The translations under genes were made by a program, and so were the position numbers. A DNA stretch of 64,000 nucleotides from an uncultured Candidatus Cenarchaeum sp. (GTDB lineage Archaea; Thermoproteota; Nitrososphaeria; Nitrososphaerales; Nitrosopumilaceae): positions 356,161 through 420,160 of the forward strand of contig OY282369.1 in assembly GCA_958295735.1 (NCBI GenBank). The letters are read 5' to 3'. The stretch's first letter is position 1. The number at the start of each line of letters is the position of its first letter. A model generated the notes under the pieces. The model was given only the letters and a program-made list of their open reading frames with translations, was not told the DNA's origin and ran no database searches. Below, in pieces: positions 51,740-61,611 of the stretch.

Positions 51740-53662
51740 GTAATAGCTCACGATTTTGAGGCGATTTGCCTCGCAACCGCGGCTTTGAGATCCAAGCAGG
51801 GCCGCAAAATCCCGCGCTTTTGAAGCAGATCGGCAAGCATTCCGGGCACGCCCGCGAAATCCCGCGCTGCGCGACGGCGTTCGGCCGGAGCGGGCTTTCC
51901 TGGCCGTCCCGGAACGGCTCGAATGGGTAAGTTTATTGCTGCGTATATTTACCCCCACGCAGATGACGAAGTCCAAGCGCTCCCGCAGGAGGGCCGGCAG
52001 GAAGGCCCTCTCGGCACGGGACGCGGAGGTCGCGAAGCTCGGCAGGGCCCTCTCGGCGCGGGACGCGGAGGTCGCGAAGCTCGGCAGGGCCCTCTCGGCG
52101 CGGGACGCGGAGGTCGCGAAGCTCGGCAGGGCCCTCTCGGCGCGGGACGCGGAGGTCGCGAAGCTCGGCAAGGAGAACGGCGAGCTGAAGGAGGAGAACA
52201 AAAAACTGAAGGAGCAGGCGTGCGAGAAAGCGCACGGCGGCGGCCCGTGCCCGTACGGGGAAGAAAACAAGCGGCTGAAGGAGGATCTCGTGCAGGCCAG
52301 GAAGATCAATTCCGCCGTCTCGGCCAAGCTCATCAGGGCAAAGCCCAACGTGCGGGCCAAGAAGGGCGAGGCCAAGAAGGGCGAGGCCAAGAAGGGCGAG
52401 GCCAAGAAGGGCGAGGCCAAGAAGGGCGAGGCCAAGAAGAGGGGGGGCGCCTGGAAGATCTGCGAGGAGCCCGACAGGATCGTCGAGGTCGACCCGCGCG
52501 CGTGCCAGGACTGCGGCTGCGAGCTGGCGGGGATCGAAGGCAGGTGCTCGCGCACTGTGAAAAGGCTGAAGATCGAGACGGAGAACGTGAGGTACGACAA
52601 GGTCAAGAGGCGCTGCCCCCGGTGCAACAAGGTGCACACGCCGCACACCCCCGGGGCCATGCCCGGCTGCAGGCACGACCTGAACACGCAGATGGCGGCG
52701 GTCAGCCTCAAGATGTGCGGCATGTCATACCGCAACATAGCGGACATATTCCGGACGGTGCTGGGCATCGACGTCGCGGCGGGGACGATCGTGAAGATGG
52801 TGGGCAGGGCGGCCAGGGCGCTCGAGCCGCTGCACGCGGCGATGGCGGGAATGCTGCGCAAGGCCAAAGCGATAAACGGCGACGAGACCTCGTGGCGGAT
52901 CAACGGCGCGAACGCGTGGCTGTGGGTGCTCGTCGCCGAGCGGTTCGCCGTGTTCAAGGTCGAATACTCGCGCGGCGCGTCCGTCCTGCTGTCCCTGCTG
53001 GATGGATTCAAGGGCACCATGACCAGCGACTCGCATCCCCCGTACAACCACGTGGGGGACTCGCACCAAAAGTGCCACGTGCACTACCTGCGCGAGGTAA
53101 AAGAGACCCTCGAGTTAAAGGATCCCGGGCCCCAGTTCTGGCGCTTCGCGCGCACGTTCAAGAAGATGCTGCACGATTCCCACGAGGTGGCCGCGTGCGC
53201 GGACCCGGAGGAGCGGAAGCGCGGGGCGGCCAGGCTCCTGGCCCGGCTGGACAGGCTGATCTCCAAGGATTACGACGAGCCCAACTGCAAGCGGTTCGTC
53301 AAGAGGCTGAAGCGCGAGAGGGACCACGCGTTCACGTTCATAATGGCCGGCATCCCGAGCGACAACAACAGGGCGGAGCGGGCCTTGCGGCTCAGCGTGA
53401 TCATACGGAACATCACCGGCGGGAGCCGCTCGCGGAAGGGAGCGCGCGGCCACGCGGTGCTGATGAGCGTGAAGGAGACGTGCAGGATGAACGGCCTGAA
53501 CTTCTACGAGTTCTGCGTCAAGTACCTGGACAGGGGGTCCCCGGAGGCGTCCCGCCGCGCGGCGGCCGGGCCGGCGCCCGGCGGGGAGGCGTGGCCGTTC
53601 CCCGAGCCCGCGGACGCGGACGCGGATGCGGGCAAAACTGCCTCAAAATCGTGAGCTATTAC
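51740..53662. mobile_element. IS66-type element (type B), copy 3, intact
   Basis: Ends GTAATAGCTCACGATTTTGA and complement, with 8-bp target duplications GGAAAACG at 51732-51739 and 53663-53670. Length 1923 bp. It is the innermost element of the nest, so the youngest insertion here. Confidence 0.96.
51963..53654 (+). CDS. IS66-family transposase (type B), copy 3
   Basis: A 563-residue transposase with the same architecture as copy 1, but four [14 protein letters not shown]-type units and five AKKGE units. The zinc site ([15 protein letters not shown]) and DDE core ([30 protein letters not shown]) are intact. Length relative to copy 1 (-6 residues) equals one 14-residue unit more and four 5-residue units fewer. 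ATG 51963 follows GCGTATATTTACCC. A few substitutions (for example [12 protein letters not shown] for [12 protein letters not shown]) separate it from copy 1. Confidence 0.92.
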   Translation: MTKSKRSRRRAGRKALSARDAEVAKLGRALSARDAEVAKLGRALSARDAEVAKLGRALSARDAEVAKLGKENGELKEENKKLKEQACEKAHGGGPCPYGEENKRLKEDLVQARKINSAVSAKLIRAKPNVRAKKGEAKKGEAKKGEAKKGEAKKGEAKKRGGAWKICEEPDRIVEVDPRACQDCGCELAGIEGRCSRTVKRLKIETENVRYDKVKRRCPRCNKVHTPHTPGAMPGCRHDLNTQMAAVSLKMCGMSYRNIADIFRTVLGIDVAAGTIVKMVGRAARALEPLHAAMAGMLRKAKAINGDETSWRINGANAWLWVLVAERFAVFKVEYSRGASVLLSLLDGFKGTMTSDSHPPYNHVGDSHQKCHVHYLREVKETLELKDPGPQFWRFARTFKKMLHDSHEVAACADPEERKRGAARLLARLDRLISKDYDEPNCKRFVKRLKRERDHAFTFIMAGIPSDNNRAERALRLSVIIRNITGGSRSRKGARGHAVLMSVKETCRMNGLNFYEFCVKYLDRGSPEASRRAAAGPAPGGEAWPFPEPADADADAGKTASKS

Positions 53663-55042
53663 GGAAAACGACGGATTTCTGCCGTTCGTGGTGGACGAGA
53701 GCAGCCTGCTGCACGACTACCAGCCCAGGCGGAGCTTGTGGACGCTGGTCGGGAAGCGGGCCTACGAGTGGTACACGGGGAACCACACGCGCAGGATGAT
53801 CTTCGGGGCGCTGTCCATGAACGGCGACCAGGTGTTCATGAACGCGCAGAGGTTCGACACGGAGACGACGATCAAGTTCTTCAGGCGCGTGACGGCACGG
53901 CACGGCCCGGCGGCGCTGCTCGTGGACAGGGCGACGCCGCACCGATCGATCGGCACGAACGAGTTCGTAAAGGACAACGAGGGACTCGTGCGCATCGGGT
54001 ACTTCCCCACCGGGTGGCCCGAACTCAACCCGGTCGAATCCTGCTGGAACACGCTCAAGCGGCAGCCGCACGCGCACCAGGTCTACCCGACGGTGGACGC
54101 GAGGATCGCGAAGTCGATGGAATACCTGAGGACGCACCGGTTCCACCTGGACGTCACGCGGTTTCTGTTCAGGGAGCCCGTCGCGAAGATCATCTGACGG
54201 CGCCGCGCGCGGTCGGGCCCCGCGCGTGCCGGCGCGCCGCGTCCGCAAAAACAACCCGAATGAACGCCCGCGATTAGCTCAGTTACTTATTTACGCGGCT
54301 ATACCTCACGATCTCCGTCCCGATCTTCAGCCTTTTCACCGTGCGCGAGCACCTGCCTTCGATCCCCGCCAGCCCGCAGCTGCAGTCCTGGCACGCGCGC
54401 GGGTCGACTTCGACGATCCTGTCGGGCTCTTCGCGGATCTTCCTGGCGCCCCCTCCCTTCTTGGCCTCGCCCTTCTTGGCCTCGCCCTTCTTGGCCTCGC
54501 CCTTCTTGGCCCGCACGTTGGGCTTTGCCCCGATGAGCCTAGCCGAGACGGCGGAATTGATCTTCCTGGCCTGCACGAGATCCTCCTTCAGCCGCTTGTT
54601 TTCTTCCGCGTACGGGCACGGGCCGCCGCCGTGCGCCTTCCCGCACGCCTGCTCCTTCAGCTTTTCGTTCTCCCCCTTCAGCTCGCCGTTCTCCTTGCCG
54701 AGCTTCGCGACCTCCGCGTCCCGTGCCGAGAGGGCCCTGCCGAGCTTCGCGACCTCCGCGTCCCATGCCGAGAGGGCCCTCTTGCCGGCCCTCCTGCGGG
54801 AGCGCTTAGACCTCGTCATCTGCGTGGGGGTAAATATACGCAGCAATAAACTTACCCATTCAAGCCGTTCCGGGACGGCCGTGAAAGCCCGCCCCGGCCG
54901 AACGCCGTCGCGCAGCGCGGGATTTTGCGGGCGTGCCCGGAATGCTTGCCGATCTGTTTCAAAAGCACGGGATTTTGCGGCCCTGCTTGGATCTCAAAGC
55001 CGCGGTTGCGAGGCAAATCGCCTCAAAATCGTGAGCCATTAC

Positions 55043-55735
55043 AACTTCACGCGCTCCTCGTCCGTCTTGCACGCGGCCATCTCCTTGGAGTACTTGTCCG
55101 ACGTGGGCAGTATCTCTTCCAAGATCGGCATGCACGCCTTGATGTACCTGCAGACGATGCTCTAGTCCACCCCGAACCGGGCGGCAGTTGCCCCCGCTTC
55201 GCACCGGTCCAGCAGCGCATGAGGGCGAGGAGCAGGGCGTGCCTGCGCTCGAGCTTGCACCTGTTGCCGGGATCCGACGCGCCCGGGCCGCCGTCCCCGA
55301 ACGGCGGGGTCTTTTTCCTGCGCTTGATCTCCTCGATGAACGGGAGCAGCAGGTAGTTGAAATGCTCCCGCATCAACCCGGTGCAGGACTTCAGGCACTT
55401 GTCGCCGGCCATGACGGCGTCCAGCATCGCGAGCGCGTGCATGAACAGGGGACAGTTCCGCGCGAGCTTGCCCGCGGTGGAGGGCGACGCCCAGAGCGCA
55501 TCCTCGCCCCCCAGCTACGCTACGACCCGGCGTTGCGCTTAGGCCCAAGAGCCTGCGACGCCCAGAGCGCATCCTCGCCCCCCAGCTCCGCCCCCAGCCG
55601 CTTGATCTTGTTCCGGAATATGGCCATCTCCTGCTTGGTCGAGTTCGGCATGCCATAGTATCGCGGGCAGGGGATTTGCCCTGTCGTGTGAGCTTGTGTC
55701 GGCAATATGGCGCATTGTGCATTACCCCCAATGAC
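55043..55735 (-). pseudogene. Third IS5-type transposase copy, truncated by IS66 copy 2 and carrying a helicase-derived patch
   Basis: The N-terminal part MPNSTKQEMAIFRNKIKRLG begins near 55650, and HTH and linker segments related to the intact copy follow with several frame changes to 55043, where IS66 copy 2 starts. At 55517-55553 about 34 bp match the SF2 helicase gene around LLGLSATPGR (46095-46128 region) with one mismatch, bordered on both sides by a ~30-bp direct repeat of the transposase sequence (about 55483-55512 and 55555-55586). The right end with ATTACCCCCAATG lies near 55735. Confidence 0.75.
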
Positions 55736-55760
55736 TTCTTTAGTTCGTCACTGTGGCCAT

Positions 55761-56630
55761 TCAACAGCGCGGAAGTGTGTTGGTCCTTATCAGATTTTTC
55801 TTCCATTTCAGATATTTTGGATCAGGGGGGTACCGCGCATCTTGTTTTATGCTTAGTTCTGCAGGAATGGGATCAATCCACGACCTTACAACATCCTCTC
55901 GTCTCTCTCTCAAGCATTCGGATATTGTTATTCCCAGATCCGCCTCAACTGTTATGGAGCCTTTTTCAAAAGCAACATCACAAAGCCGACACAGTAGCAA
56001 CCCATTGACAGGATTCATGGCGTTTTTGGGATCCTCTTCTCGCATTATAGAATAGGGGACAATGTGTGCGCCTATCATGTATGTGGGAATCTTAAACCCA
56101 CACAGCGCACACATGCCATACTCTGCCAAAAGTTCATTTCTAAAGGCGTTTTGCTTTGCCCTGACGTATACTGTGTGCAGGTGGTCGTCAGAACGAAAAT
56201 TTTTGTTTTGCATTTCTGATTTAGCCCATCCACATACAAACGTGTCAAGCCTTGTCTTATCAAGACGCCATATTCCCATTCCTTTTTGTTTATTTTTGTC
56301 GTACATCCAATCAATTATGACTTTATCTTTTCGCAATCTTCCTATCTCTCTAGTCACCTTACCATAAAATGGGTTGTGGCGTGTCTTTGTCGGGTAATCG
56401 CCCAATTTTAGACCCAACGCATTTGCCACGTATTCGTCCAACCATTTCTTGCTGTGCCAGATCGGTTTGTCCTTTGACTCTGTATGTTCAGGATCACCAC
56501 GGACATTTCGCCCCTCTTCGTCCCGTATCTGCGATATAGTTCTTCCAATAGTGTTTAGTCCCTCCCAGACAAATTTTTCTAAGCCCTCAAACTCTGGGTT
56601 AGCAATATGTTGGGGCGTCAGCATTGGCAC
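55761..56630 (-). CDS. HNH restriction endonuclease-like protein
   Basis: A 289-residue protein ending in an HNH nuclease: MCALCGFKIPTYMIGAHIVP, then NAMNPVNGLLLCRLCDVAFE and KGSITV. Four cysteines (CALC, CRLC) bind the structural zinc, and AHI and NPVNG hold the catalytic His and Asn region. The N-terminal ~180 residues (SKKWLDEYVANALGLKLGDY) probably bind DNA. Families with this C-terminus are mostly restriction enzymes. GTG 56630 is 26-28 nt after CTTATATATGCG; ATG 56624 is equally possible. Very low GC, unlike the flanking sspC gene, so it was acquired separately. No methyltransferase is adjacent. Confidence 0.8.
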   Translation of the reverse strand: MPMLTPQHIANPEFEGLEKFVWEGLNTIGRTISQIRDEEGRNVRGDPEHTESKDKPIWHSKKWLDEYVANALGLKLGDYPTKTRHNPFYGKVTREIGRLRKDKVIIDWMYDKNKQKGMGIWRLDKTRLDTFVCGWAKSEMQNKNFRSDDHLHTVYVRAKQNAFRNELLAEYGMCALCGFKIPTYMIGAHIVPYSIMREEDPKNAMNPVNGLLLCRLCDVAFEKGSITVEADLGITISECLRERREDVVRSWIDPIPAELSIKQDARYPPDPKYLKWKKNLIRTNTLPRC

Positions 56631-56699
56631 TTCACAGTTACGTGGTTTGTCGCATATATAAGTAAGTGACGTTGTGTTAAAATTTGTCTGCAACTAGTG

Positions 56700-57220
56700 C
56701 TACCTTCCCTGCGGTGTTCGAGAACCAAAAGAGTTCTGCGCCGTACAGCAACATGTAAAATAGCAGATCAGGGCAGAGTGATAACAAAAGGCAGCTACTG
56801 TGGCACGGGCGGGCGACAGCCACGCATGTGAAGCCCATAGCGGCTGGTGCTGGGCGGAACCCGATCGTGGCCCCGTGCCAATCTGCCACATGCAAGCCCT
56901 GCTAGCGTGCGTCCATCATCACCCACACCGAGAATCTGGCGCGTTCGCATGCGTGTGCATGGATCCTCGCTCCACAGGTGCGAAGCTGTGCAGCGGCAAG
57001 ATGCATTAGTGCCGGAGGAACGGAGGAACCAAAACGCACGTGATCACATTCCGATGCGACCCGCCCAACCCGTAGACACAAACGCACGCGTTCGTGCTTG
57101 GTTTTATCAGTCAGCCGCCCTTCAAGCCGGTGGCCATAATGTGTTTGCTGGAGCGATCGGCGCAGGCGGCCTGCGGCCGGAGGTGACGCCACTCTGCTAC
57201 AAGCCCGCACCCGTGCGCGG
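56700..57220. other. No gene recognised between HNH and SspC-like genes
   Basis: About 520 bp of intermediate GC content. The minus strand has short frames (for example FYMLLYGAELFWFSNTAGKV near 56700-56780) without family features or promoters. Given the low GC at one side it may be the decayed end of a gene lost between the two operons. Nothing here resembles a terminator. Confidence 0.4.
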
Positions 57221-60200
57221 CTACGGCGGTTCGGCTGCACGCTCAGCGGCGTCAAGAACTCCGTCGGACGAGATGCGGGTACTTAGCTCAGCCAAGAATG
57301 CTCGTAAGTGGTCGTCGGTGTATCCCTTGCCACGTAGGTCGTTGATCGCGCGGTCTGCCATTTCTTTGACATGGCGCCTTTTGGATGGCGGCAGCGATAC
57401 GATGGAGTTGTCCTCGCGGCCGTCGGCATGCGTCACCGTCAAGCGGTAGGCAGGCTGTGCATAGCTGTCTGACACGTCCGCAAACCGCATCGATGACAGA
57501 CGAGCAAACCGCGCAGAGATGTACTTTAGGTTGTTGGTAAACAGGATGCGCTGTTCGTCGCTCCAGTTAGAAGGCGGCACGCCGGTGAGCGCGAGCGCCA
57601 CGTATTTTATCCAGTCCATGTCGTGCTCAAGCACGTCGTTTGTGACTGCGGTCAGGAAGATCTTCATCTCGTGATCTAGAACGGCCGGTGCCACTGTCGC
57701 CGCCGCCTTGGATAGCTTTTCGCGAGTCTGTATCAAGGTCGACTTTAGAAGAGTCTGCACAAGATCATCTAACATTCTGTCAAACGCCGATCCCAGTTCG
57801 GCTACAGACTTTGCGAGGTCGGTGGCAAACTTTTCGGCTTCAGCCCCCCTGTAGCGGTTGCGGGCGAGCGGCGTGTGGCCGAGGGCTCGAGGCAAGGAAT
57901 CAAGCAACAGCGTGTCCGGCTCGACGGCCGTCTCAATGGCAAGACGGACGGCGAGAGTTTTTTTGCTGAGCATTTTTGTTTTTTTGATGTGTGGCGAGAG
58001 AGCGGCGTACACCCTGACGAGGTGTGATACGATGGAGAGAACTGATGTGCGCGCGGCTTTTTCCTCCCCCTCCAGGCCGAGCTCGCCGGCGATGCATTCG
58101 AGTGTGGCCCGGTTTGCCGCCCCGTGCTCAAAATGTTTTACTTCAAAATGCGCGGGGTTTCGCACCAGACGCTCGGCGATCTCTAGCGTGAGTGCGCGAC
58201 AGTACGTCCCGTGCTCATACAGGGCCATGCGATCTCGGCGCACGAGCAGGACAGAGACCAAGATCACCGGCAACAGGCCAGCTTTGACGCCGTATGGAGG
58301 CTTTGAGAGCGTTTCGTACAAGGAGGCCACAGGGACGCGCTTGCCAGCATCCTTCGCCATGCTGACGATCTTTCTCCACGAGTGCTTGAGGTGTGCATCA
58401 GAAGGCGCGTGCAGGCCAAATTCAAAGCCGGAAGCGCGGTGTATTCCGGTTCTGCCCAGCACTGCCTCATACATGGCTCGCTCTGGGCCCCACCCATCCA
58501 TCCCCAAGACGGGCCTATCAGATCGCTCGATCATGGCCCCCAGCAGTTTGTTCAGGGCAGTCGACCCTTGCGCGGTCAAGGCGTTGCGGGTGATCATCTC
58601 GTTGAATATGCGAGGCGCTTGCGAGTACTGCTCGTCACAGAGGGCCGACACGGTATGGCTAAGCGTCACTTCCGGCCTGCCGCGCCTAGCGCCTCCGCGC
58701 CCCGACGCCGCCACGGATGCCGTCTCGAACGCTCTTTCGAGTGACGACTCGGCCCAAGCCAAGCGCTCTGCCAGCTCACTCTGCGAAACCCAGTCCGCCT
58801 GTATTTCAGGGCTGTTGTTGCGTACGTCTCGTATGGACGCCACTTCAAGGGCCGCCTCGCGCAAGTCCTCCAGATGTGACAGCCTTATGTAGTTCGCGGG
58901 CATTTTTCGGCGCTCGGAGGGAGGCGTCGGGCCCGTCAAGTATACTATCACGCCGTCGAATTCAGACTGCGGCTCGACGGGCGCGGAGTCGGGCTGATCC
59001 GCAAACACTCTCTCGAATATGCGGACGGTGCCCGTCTGCAGGGCGTGCCTGGCAGCCACAACTGGGTCAAGCTGCAGCGTCGACTCAAGTATGTCTGTGA
59101 GCGAGGCGGCGGCCAGCTTGCGGCGCGCGATCTCGAGTTTTGCCTGTATGTCGACATCTGTGCCGTGCCATATGCGGTATTCGTCGGAGTGGCGGCGGTA
59201 CGTCACGATGGATCGCCGTTCAAGGGCCTTTAACGCCTTGTCGGGGTTGGCGCCGATCGCGTACTCTATCATGGTCCTTGATGCGCGCAGGCGTCCGGCG
59301 CGCCCGACCAAGTTGAGGATGCCTATAGACTTGAGCACGGCCGTCTCTTTGTCTGACAGCCCTTGCGTGTCTCGTATGATGGTCTCTATCTCCAAGAGCC
59401 GCGACGTTTTTGACGATATGGAATGGACCAGTGGCGATCCGGACACGAAATAGTCGTACAGCGCGTCAAGGCGCACCAGCGGAAGGGCGCCCCTACCGTC
59501 CCACGACGCACGGTCGATGAAGCGCGACACCGTGTGTTCTCCGCCGCCGGTAATGAACGAGATCAGGGTGCGTTCGTGCTGGCCGTACCGCGAGCACAGC
59601 TCGGGAATGACTTCCAGCGCGAGCGGGTGCAGCGGGTAGCAGGCCAGCAGCAAGCCGGCGTTCAGATCGCTTCCGAGTCCTACAGATGCCGCTTCCCGCG
59701 CCTGGGACCTGGCCCATTTGTCAATGGCGCGCTTTGCGGTCCCGGCGCTCCGGCCGCCGGCCATTTGGAGCATGCTTGTTATGAGCAACCGCGTCTGCTC
59801 GGGCGAGTTTGCGAACGGTATGTCGTCGAACCTGCCTTGGACCTTGGCCCACTCCTGCTTTAGCGCCGAGGATGCCCCCGTCGCGTATTCCTCAAAGGCC
59901 ATGTGCTGCAGCGTTATCATGAACAGCGGGACATCACGAGTTCCGCCCGACATCTCTGCAAGCTCCTGCAGCAGAAACAGGTCGCCCTCGTGCGTGTTTT
60001 CGTCGGTAAAGTACTCCACGTTCTTGCCGAATTCGTCTATGACCATCAGAACGGGACCTACGGCGCACAGCCCCCTGACGACGTCGGTTATGGAGGCAAC
60101 ATCCGGCGGCACCCCGCGGGCGAGCCCCCGCACCATCCGGTTGAGGGCGGCCGCCCCCGAAAAGCTGCCCGCGCGGTACTTGCCAAACCTTTGCCTCGCC

Positions 60201-60658
60201 CCCGCATCTAGCGCGCGCAGGATCGTTGCAGCTATCGGCTCTCGTCTGGACGTGACGAGGCAGCGGATCATCCCGCTTCGCTTGACTCCCAGCGCCCTCC
60301 TGGACCTGTCAAACGTGTCGGCGAGCCTAGGGTCGGACCTGCGCAGGATGGCTTTGGCGGCCTTCCACTCCTTGCTCGTAGACGGCGCAACGAGCCCGTC
60401 GAGAAATACGCACATGGTCGATTTTCCCGAGCCGTACGGACCGGTCACGGAGATTGCGTGGCCGCGCTTGCCGCCGCGCATTCCGGCGCCGAGCCTGGCC
60501 ACGGTCTCAAGCGTTCCAGAGCCCGGTATGTAGTCTTCTAGCGTCTTTATGTTCCGATCCTGCTCGATGCTGATCGAGGCGTACGCGGGCGGCCTCGCCT
60601 CGACAATCCTCGTCAGCGGCGTGGCCCTAGCCTGCGGGAGCGACTCCTGGCGAGTCAC
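57221..60658 (-). CDS. Large P-loop ATPase (SspC-like) of the phosphorothioation cluster
   Basis: An 1145-residue protein. An ATPase domain near the N-terminus has SVTGPYGSGKSTMCVFLDG (Walker A, about residue 73) and VLMVIDEFGKNVEYF (Walker B, about 203), with MITLQHMAFEEYA as a sensor. The rest is long and mostly helical with winged-helix-like stretches (ETAVLKSIGILNLVGRAGRL). GTG 60658 overlaps the DUF4007 stop (GTGA), so they are co-translated. A cysteine desulfurase, DUF4007 protein and large ATPase in one operon match the sspA-B-C arrangement of single-strand phosphorothioation systems. The assignment to SspC rests on this order and size, as I cannot run an alignment. GC is moderate, higher than the sspD operon. 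Confidence 0.75.
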   Translation of the reverse strand: MTRQESLPQARATPLTRIVEARPPAYASISIEQDRNIKTLEDYIPGSGTLETVARLGAGMRGGKRGHAISVTGPYGSGKSTMCVFLDGLVAPSTSKEWKAAKAILRRSDPRLADTFDRSRRALGVKRSGMIRCLVTSRREPIAATILRALDAGARQRFGKYRAGSFSGAAALNRMVRGLARGVPPDVASITDVVRGLCAVGPVLMVIDEFGKNVEYFTDENTHEGDLFLLQELAEMSGGTRDVPLFMITLQHMAFEEYATGASSALKQEWAKVQGRFDDIPFANSPEQTRLLITSMLQMAGGRSAGTAKRAIDKWARSQAREAASVGLGSDLNAGLLLACYPLHPLALEVIPELCSRYGQHERTLISFITGGGEHTVSRFIDRASWDGRGALPLVRLDALYDYFVSGSPLVHSISSKTSRLLEIETIIRDTQGLSDKETAVLKSIGILNLVGRAGRLRASRTMIEYAIGANPDKALKALERRSIVTYRRHSDEYRIWHGTDVDIQAKLEIARRKLAAASLTDILESTLQLDPVVAARHALQTGTVRIFERVFADQPDSAPVEPQSEFDGVIVYLTGPTPPSERRKMPANYIRLSHLEDLREAALEVASIRDVRNNSPEIQADWVSQSELAERLAWAESSLERAFETASVAASGRGGARRGRPEVTLSHTVSALCDEQYSQAPRIFNEMITRNALTAQGSTALNKLLGAMIERSDRPVLGMDGWGPERAMYEAVLGRTGIHRASGFEFGLHAPSDAHLKHSWRKIVSMAKDAGKRVPVASLYETLSKPPYGVKAGLLPVILVSVLLVRRDRMALYEHGTYCRALTLEIAERLVRNPAHFEVKHFEHGAANRATLECIAGELGLEGEEKAARTSVLSIVSHLVRVYAALSPHIKKTKMLSKKTLAVRLAIETAVEPDTLLLDSLPRALGHTPLARNRYRGAEAEKFATDLAKSVAELGSAFDRMLDDLVQTLLKSTLIQTREKLSKAAATVAPAVLDHEMKIFLTAVTNDVLEHDMDWIKYVALALTGVPPSNWSDEQRILFTNNLKYISARFARLSSMRFADVSDSYAQPAYRLTVTHADGREDNSIVSLPPSKRRHVKEMADRAINDLRGKGYTDDHLRAFLAELSTRISSDGVLDAAERAAEPP

Positions 60659-61611
60659 GCCGCCATCGTCTCCTGCCGCGCCCGCGGCCTTTCCTTGGGG
60701 GGTCGGCGCCCGTACAGGCTGTGCAGTACCGCGCGCTTAGCGTCCTCCGCGCCGTCCTTGAACGACAGGCTGGGCACGCCGTTGACGTTTTGCACGGCGA
60801 TGGCGCCGCAGGCGTCGGCCGCCTCCGTGAGAAGATCAGAAACGTCCGCCTCGTCTAGCCTGAATACCCTTCCCGGGCCGCCCGCCTCCATGGCCAAGCG
60901 GTGCACTGTTATCGTCCTTCCCTGCGACTCGGCGCGGTCGACAAAGTCGAGGCACGCGAAGGCGACGGCGAGCGGAGCCATGCCCGGCTTGCGGCCGGAC
61001 ACGAACCTCATTTCGTCTCGGGTGTTCTGCCGGAGCATGCGCAAGTTCCGGAACGGGCAGTCCAGGTAGTCCTCGATCATCGTGCGGCCCCTCTTTGACG
61101 AGTAGGTGTGGACGAACACGTCTAGATCCTTGTCGACGGAGAGGAGGCTGGGCGATTTCCACCGTTCGACCCCCTCGACCGCGGCCCGCACGCGTTTCTT
61201 GAGCTCGACTGTATCGATCACGGTGGCCAGCATGTCGTTCATTATAATCCACCACGCGGGCAAGAGGCACGGCGGCGCAAAGATGAGCCAGTGCAGGATC
61301 CAGAGCGTGCCGGGATTCTCCATGTACGGATCGAGGCCGTCCTTGTCGTCGAGCACGGCGCGGCCGAGCGCGGTCGGTTCCACGATCTGCGCTTTTTTGT
61401 CGGCCCTGTACATCTTGGTTGCCAGGCCCCAGAAGCGCATGGACCTTACCATGTTCTTGCCGACGCCGAGCCGGACGGTGGCATCGTCGCGCAAAAATAT
61501 GCGGTTGTCCTTGAGCAGGCCGTCGTACCCCTTTTTGAGCCACCCGTATCGCAAGTGGAATGTCTCGTGGCGCGCGAATGATGCCGCGGGCGCGGCTTCG
61601 TCGGGGCGCAT
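60655..61611 (-). CDS. DUF4007 protein (SspB-like)
   Basis: A 318-residue DUF4007 protein. The diagnostic start is FARHETFHLRYGWLKKGYDG, followed by FLRDDATVRLGVGKNMVRSM and RFWGLATKMY, as in this family. DUF4007 proteins are encoded with sulfur-transfer enzymes in phosphorothioation operons, where SspB is described as a DNA nickase; I infer the same role. No metal-site motif is evident. ATG 61611 overlaps the cysteine desulfurase stop (TGATG); a longer frame upstream lies inside that gene. The stop overlaps the start of the ATPase gene. Confidence 0.85.
   Translation of the reverse strand: MRPDEAAPAASFARHETFHLRYGWLKKGYDGLLKDNRIFLRDDATVRLGVGKNMVRSMRFWGLATKMYRADKKAQIVEPTALGRAVLDDKDGLDPYMENPGTLWILHWLIFAPPCLLPAWWIIMNDMLATVIDTVELKKRVRAAVEGVERWKSPSLLSVDKDLDVFVHTYSSKRGRTMIEDYLDCPFRNLRMLRQNTRDEMRFVSGRKPGMAPLAVAFACLDFVDRAESQGRTITVHRLAMEAGGPGRVFRLDEADVSDLLTEAADACGAIAVQNVNGVPSLSFKDGAEDAKRAVLHSLYGRRPPKERPRARQETMAA

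Larger units (their letters stand above)
51262..54197 (+). pseudogene. IS630-family transposase split by IS66 copy 3
   Basis: The 5' part is 51262-51739 and the 3' part 53671-54197. Removing the IS66 and one 8-bp duplication gives 478 + 527 = 1005 bp, the same 334-residue frame as copy 2, with only a few substitutions. The break falls after HWLQKAEN, just before the catalytic DES block. The interruption is therefore very recent. Confidence 0.93.
51071..54301. mobile_element. IS630 element copy 3, carrying IS66 copy 3
   Basis: Ends TAGCCACGGAAATAAGTAA at 51071 and TTATTTACGCGGCTA at 54301, flanked by TA at 51069-51070 and 54302-54303. Without the nested IS66 and its duplication it is 1300 bp, identical in length to copy 2. 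It lies in the IS66 copy 2 transposase gene. Confidence 0.93.
50009..54819 (-). pseudogene. IS66-family transposase (type B), copy 2, split by IS630 copy 3
   Basis: The N-terminal part is 54819 to 54302 ([13 protein letters not shown] ... [10 protein letters not shown]) and the C-terminal part 51068 to 50009. Joining across the TA target gives 518 + 1060 = 1578 bp, an unbroken frame of 525 residues. It has two [13 protein letters not shown] units (one with W) and three AKKGE units. Relative to copy 1 the 44-residue difference equals exactly one 14-residue and six 5-residue units fewer. Confidence 0.9.
48699..55042. mobile_element. IS66-type element (type B), copy 2, carrying two IS630 elements and a further IS66
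   Basis: The outer element starts with GTAA at 48699, is split at once by IS630 copy 2 (48705-50004), resumes at 50005 (TAGTTCACGATTTTGAGG), is split again at 51069 by IS630 copy 3 (51071-54301, which holds IS66 copy 3), and resumes at 54302 to the right end GTGAGCCATTAC at 55042. No matching 8-bp duplication is found outside the two ends, so a flank has been rearranged or deleted. Confidence 0.88.

Noticed and set aside
55761-56630. HNH gene as part of the phosphorothioation system
   Set aside because: It has its own promoter, much lower GC than sspC, and no known link to Ssp; noted only as a neighbour.
57688-60533. Several long plus-strand frames inside the SspC-like gene
   Set aside because: All are antisense to a long coherent ATPase frame with Walker motifs.
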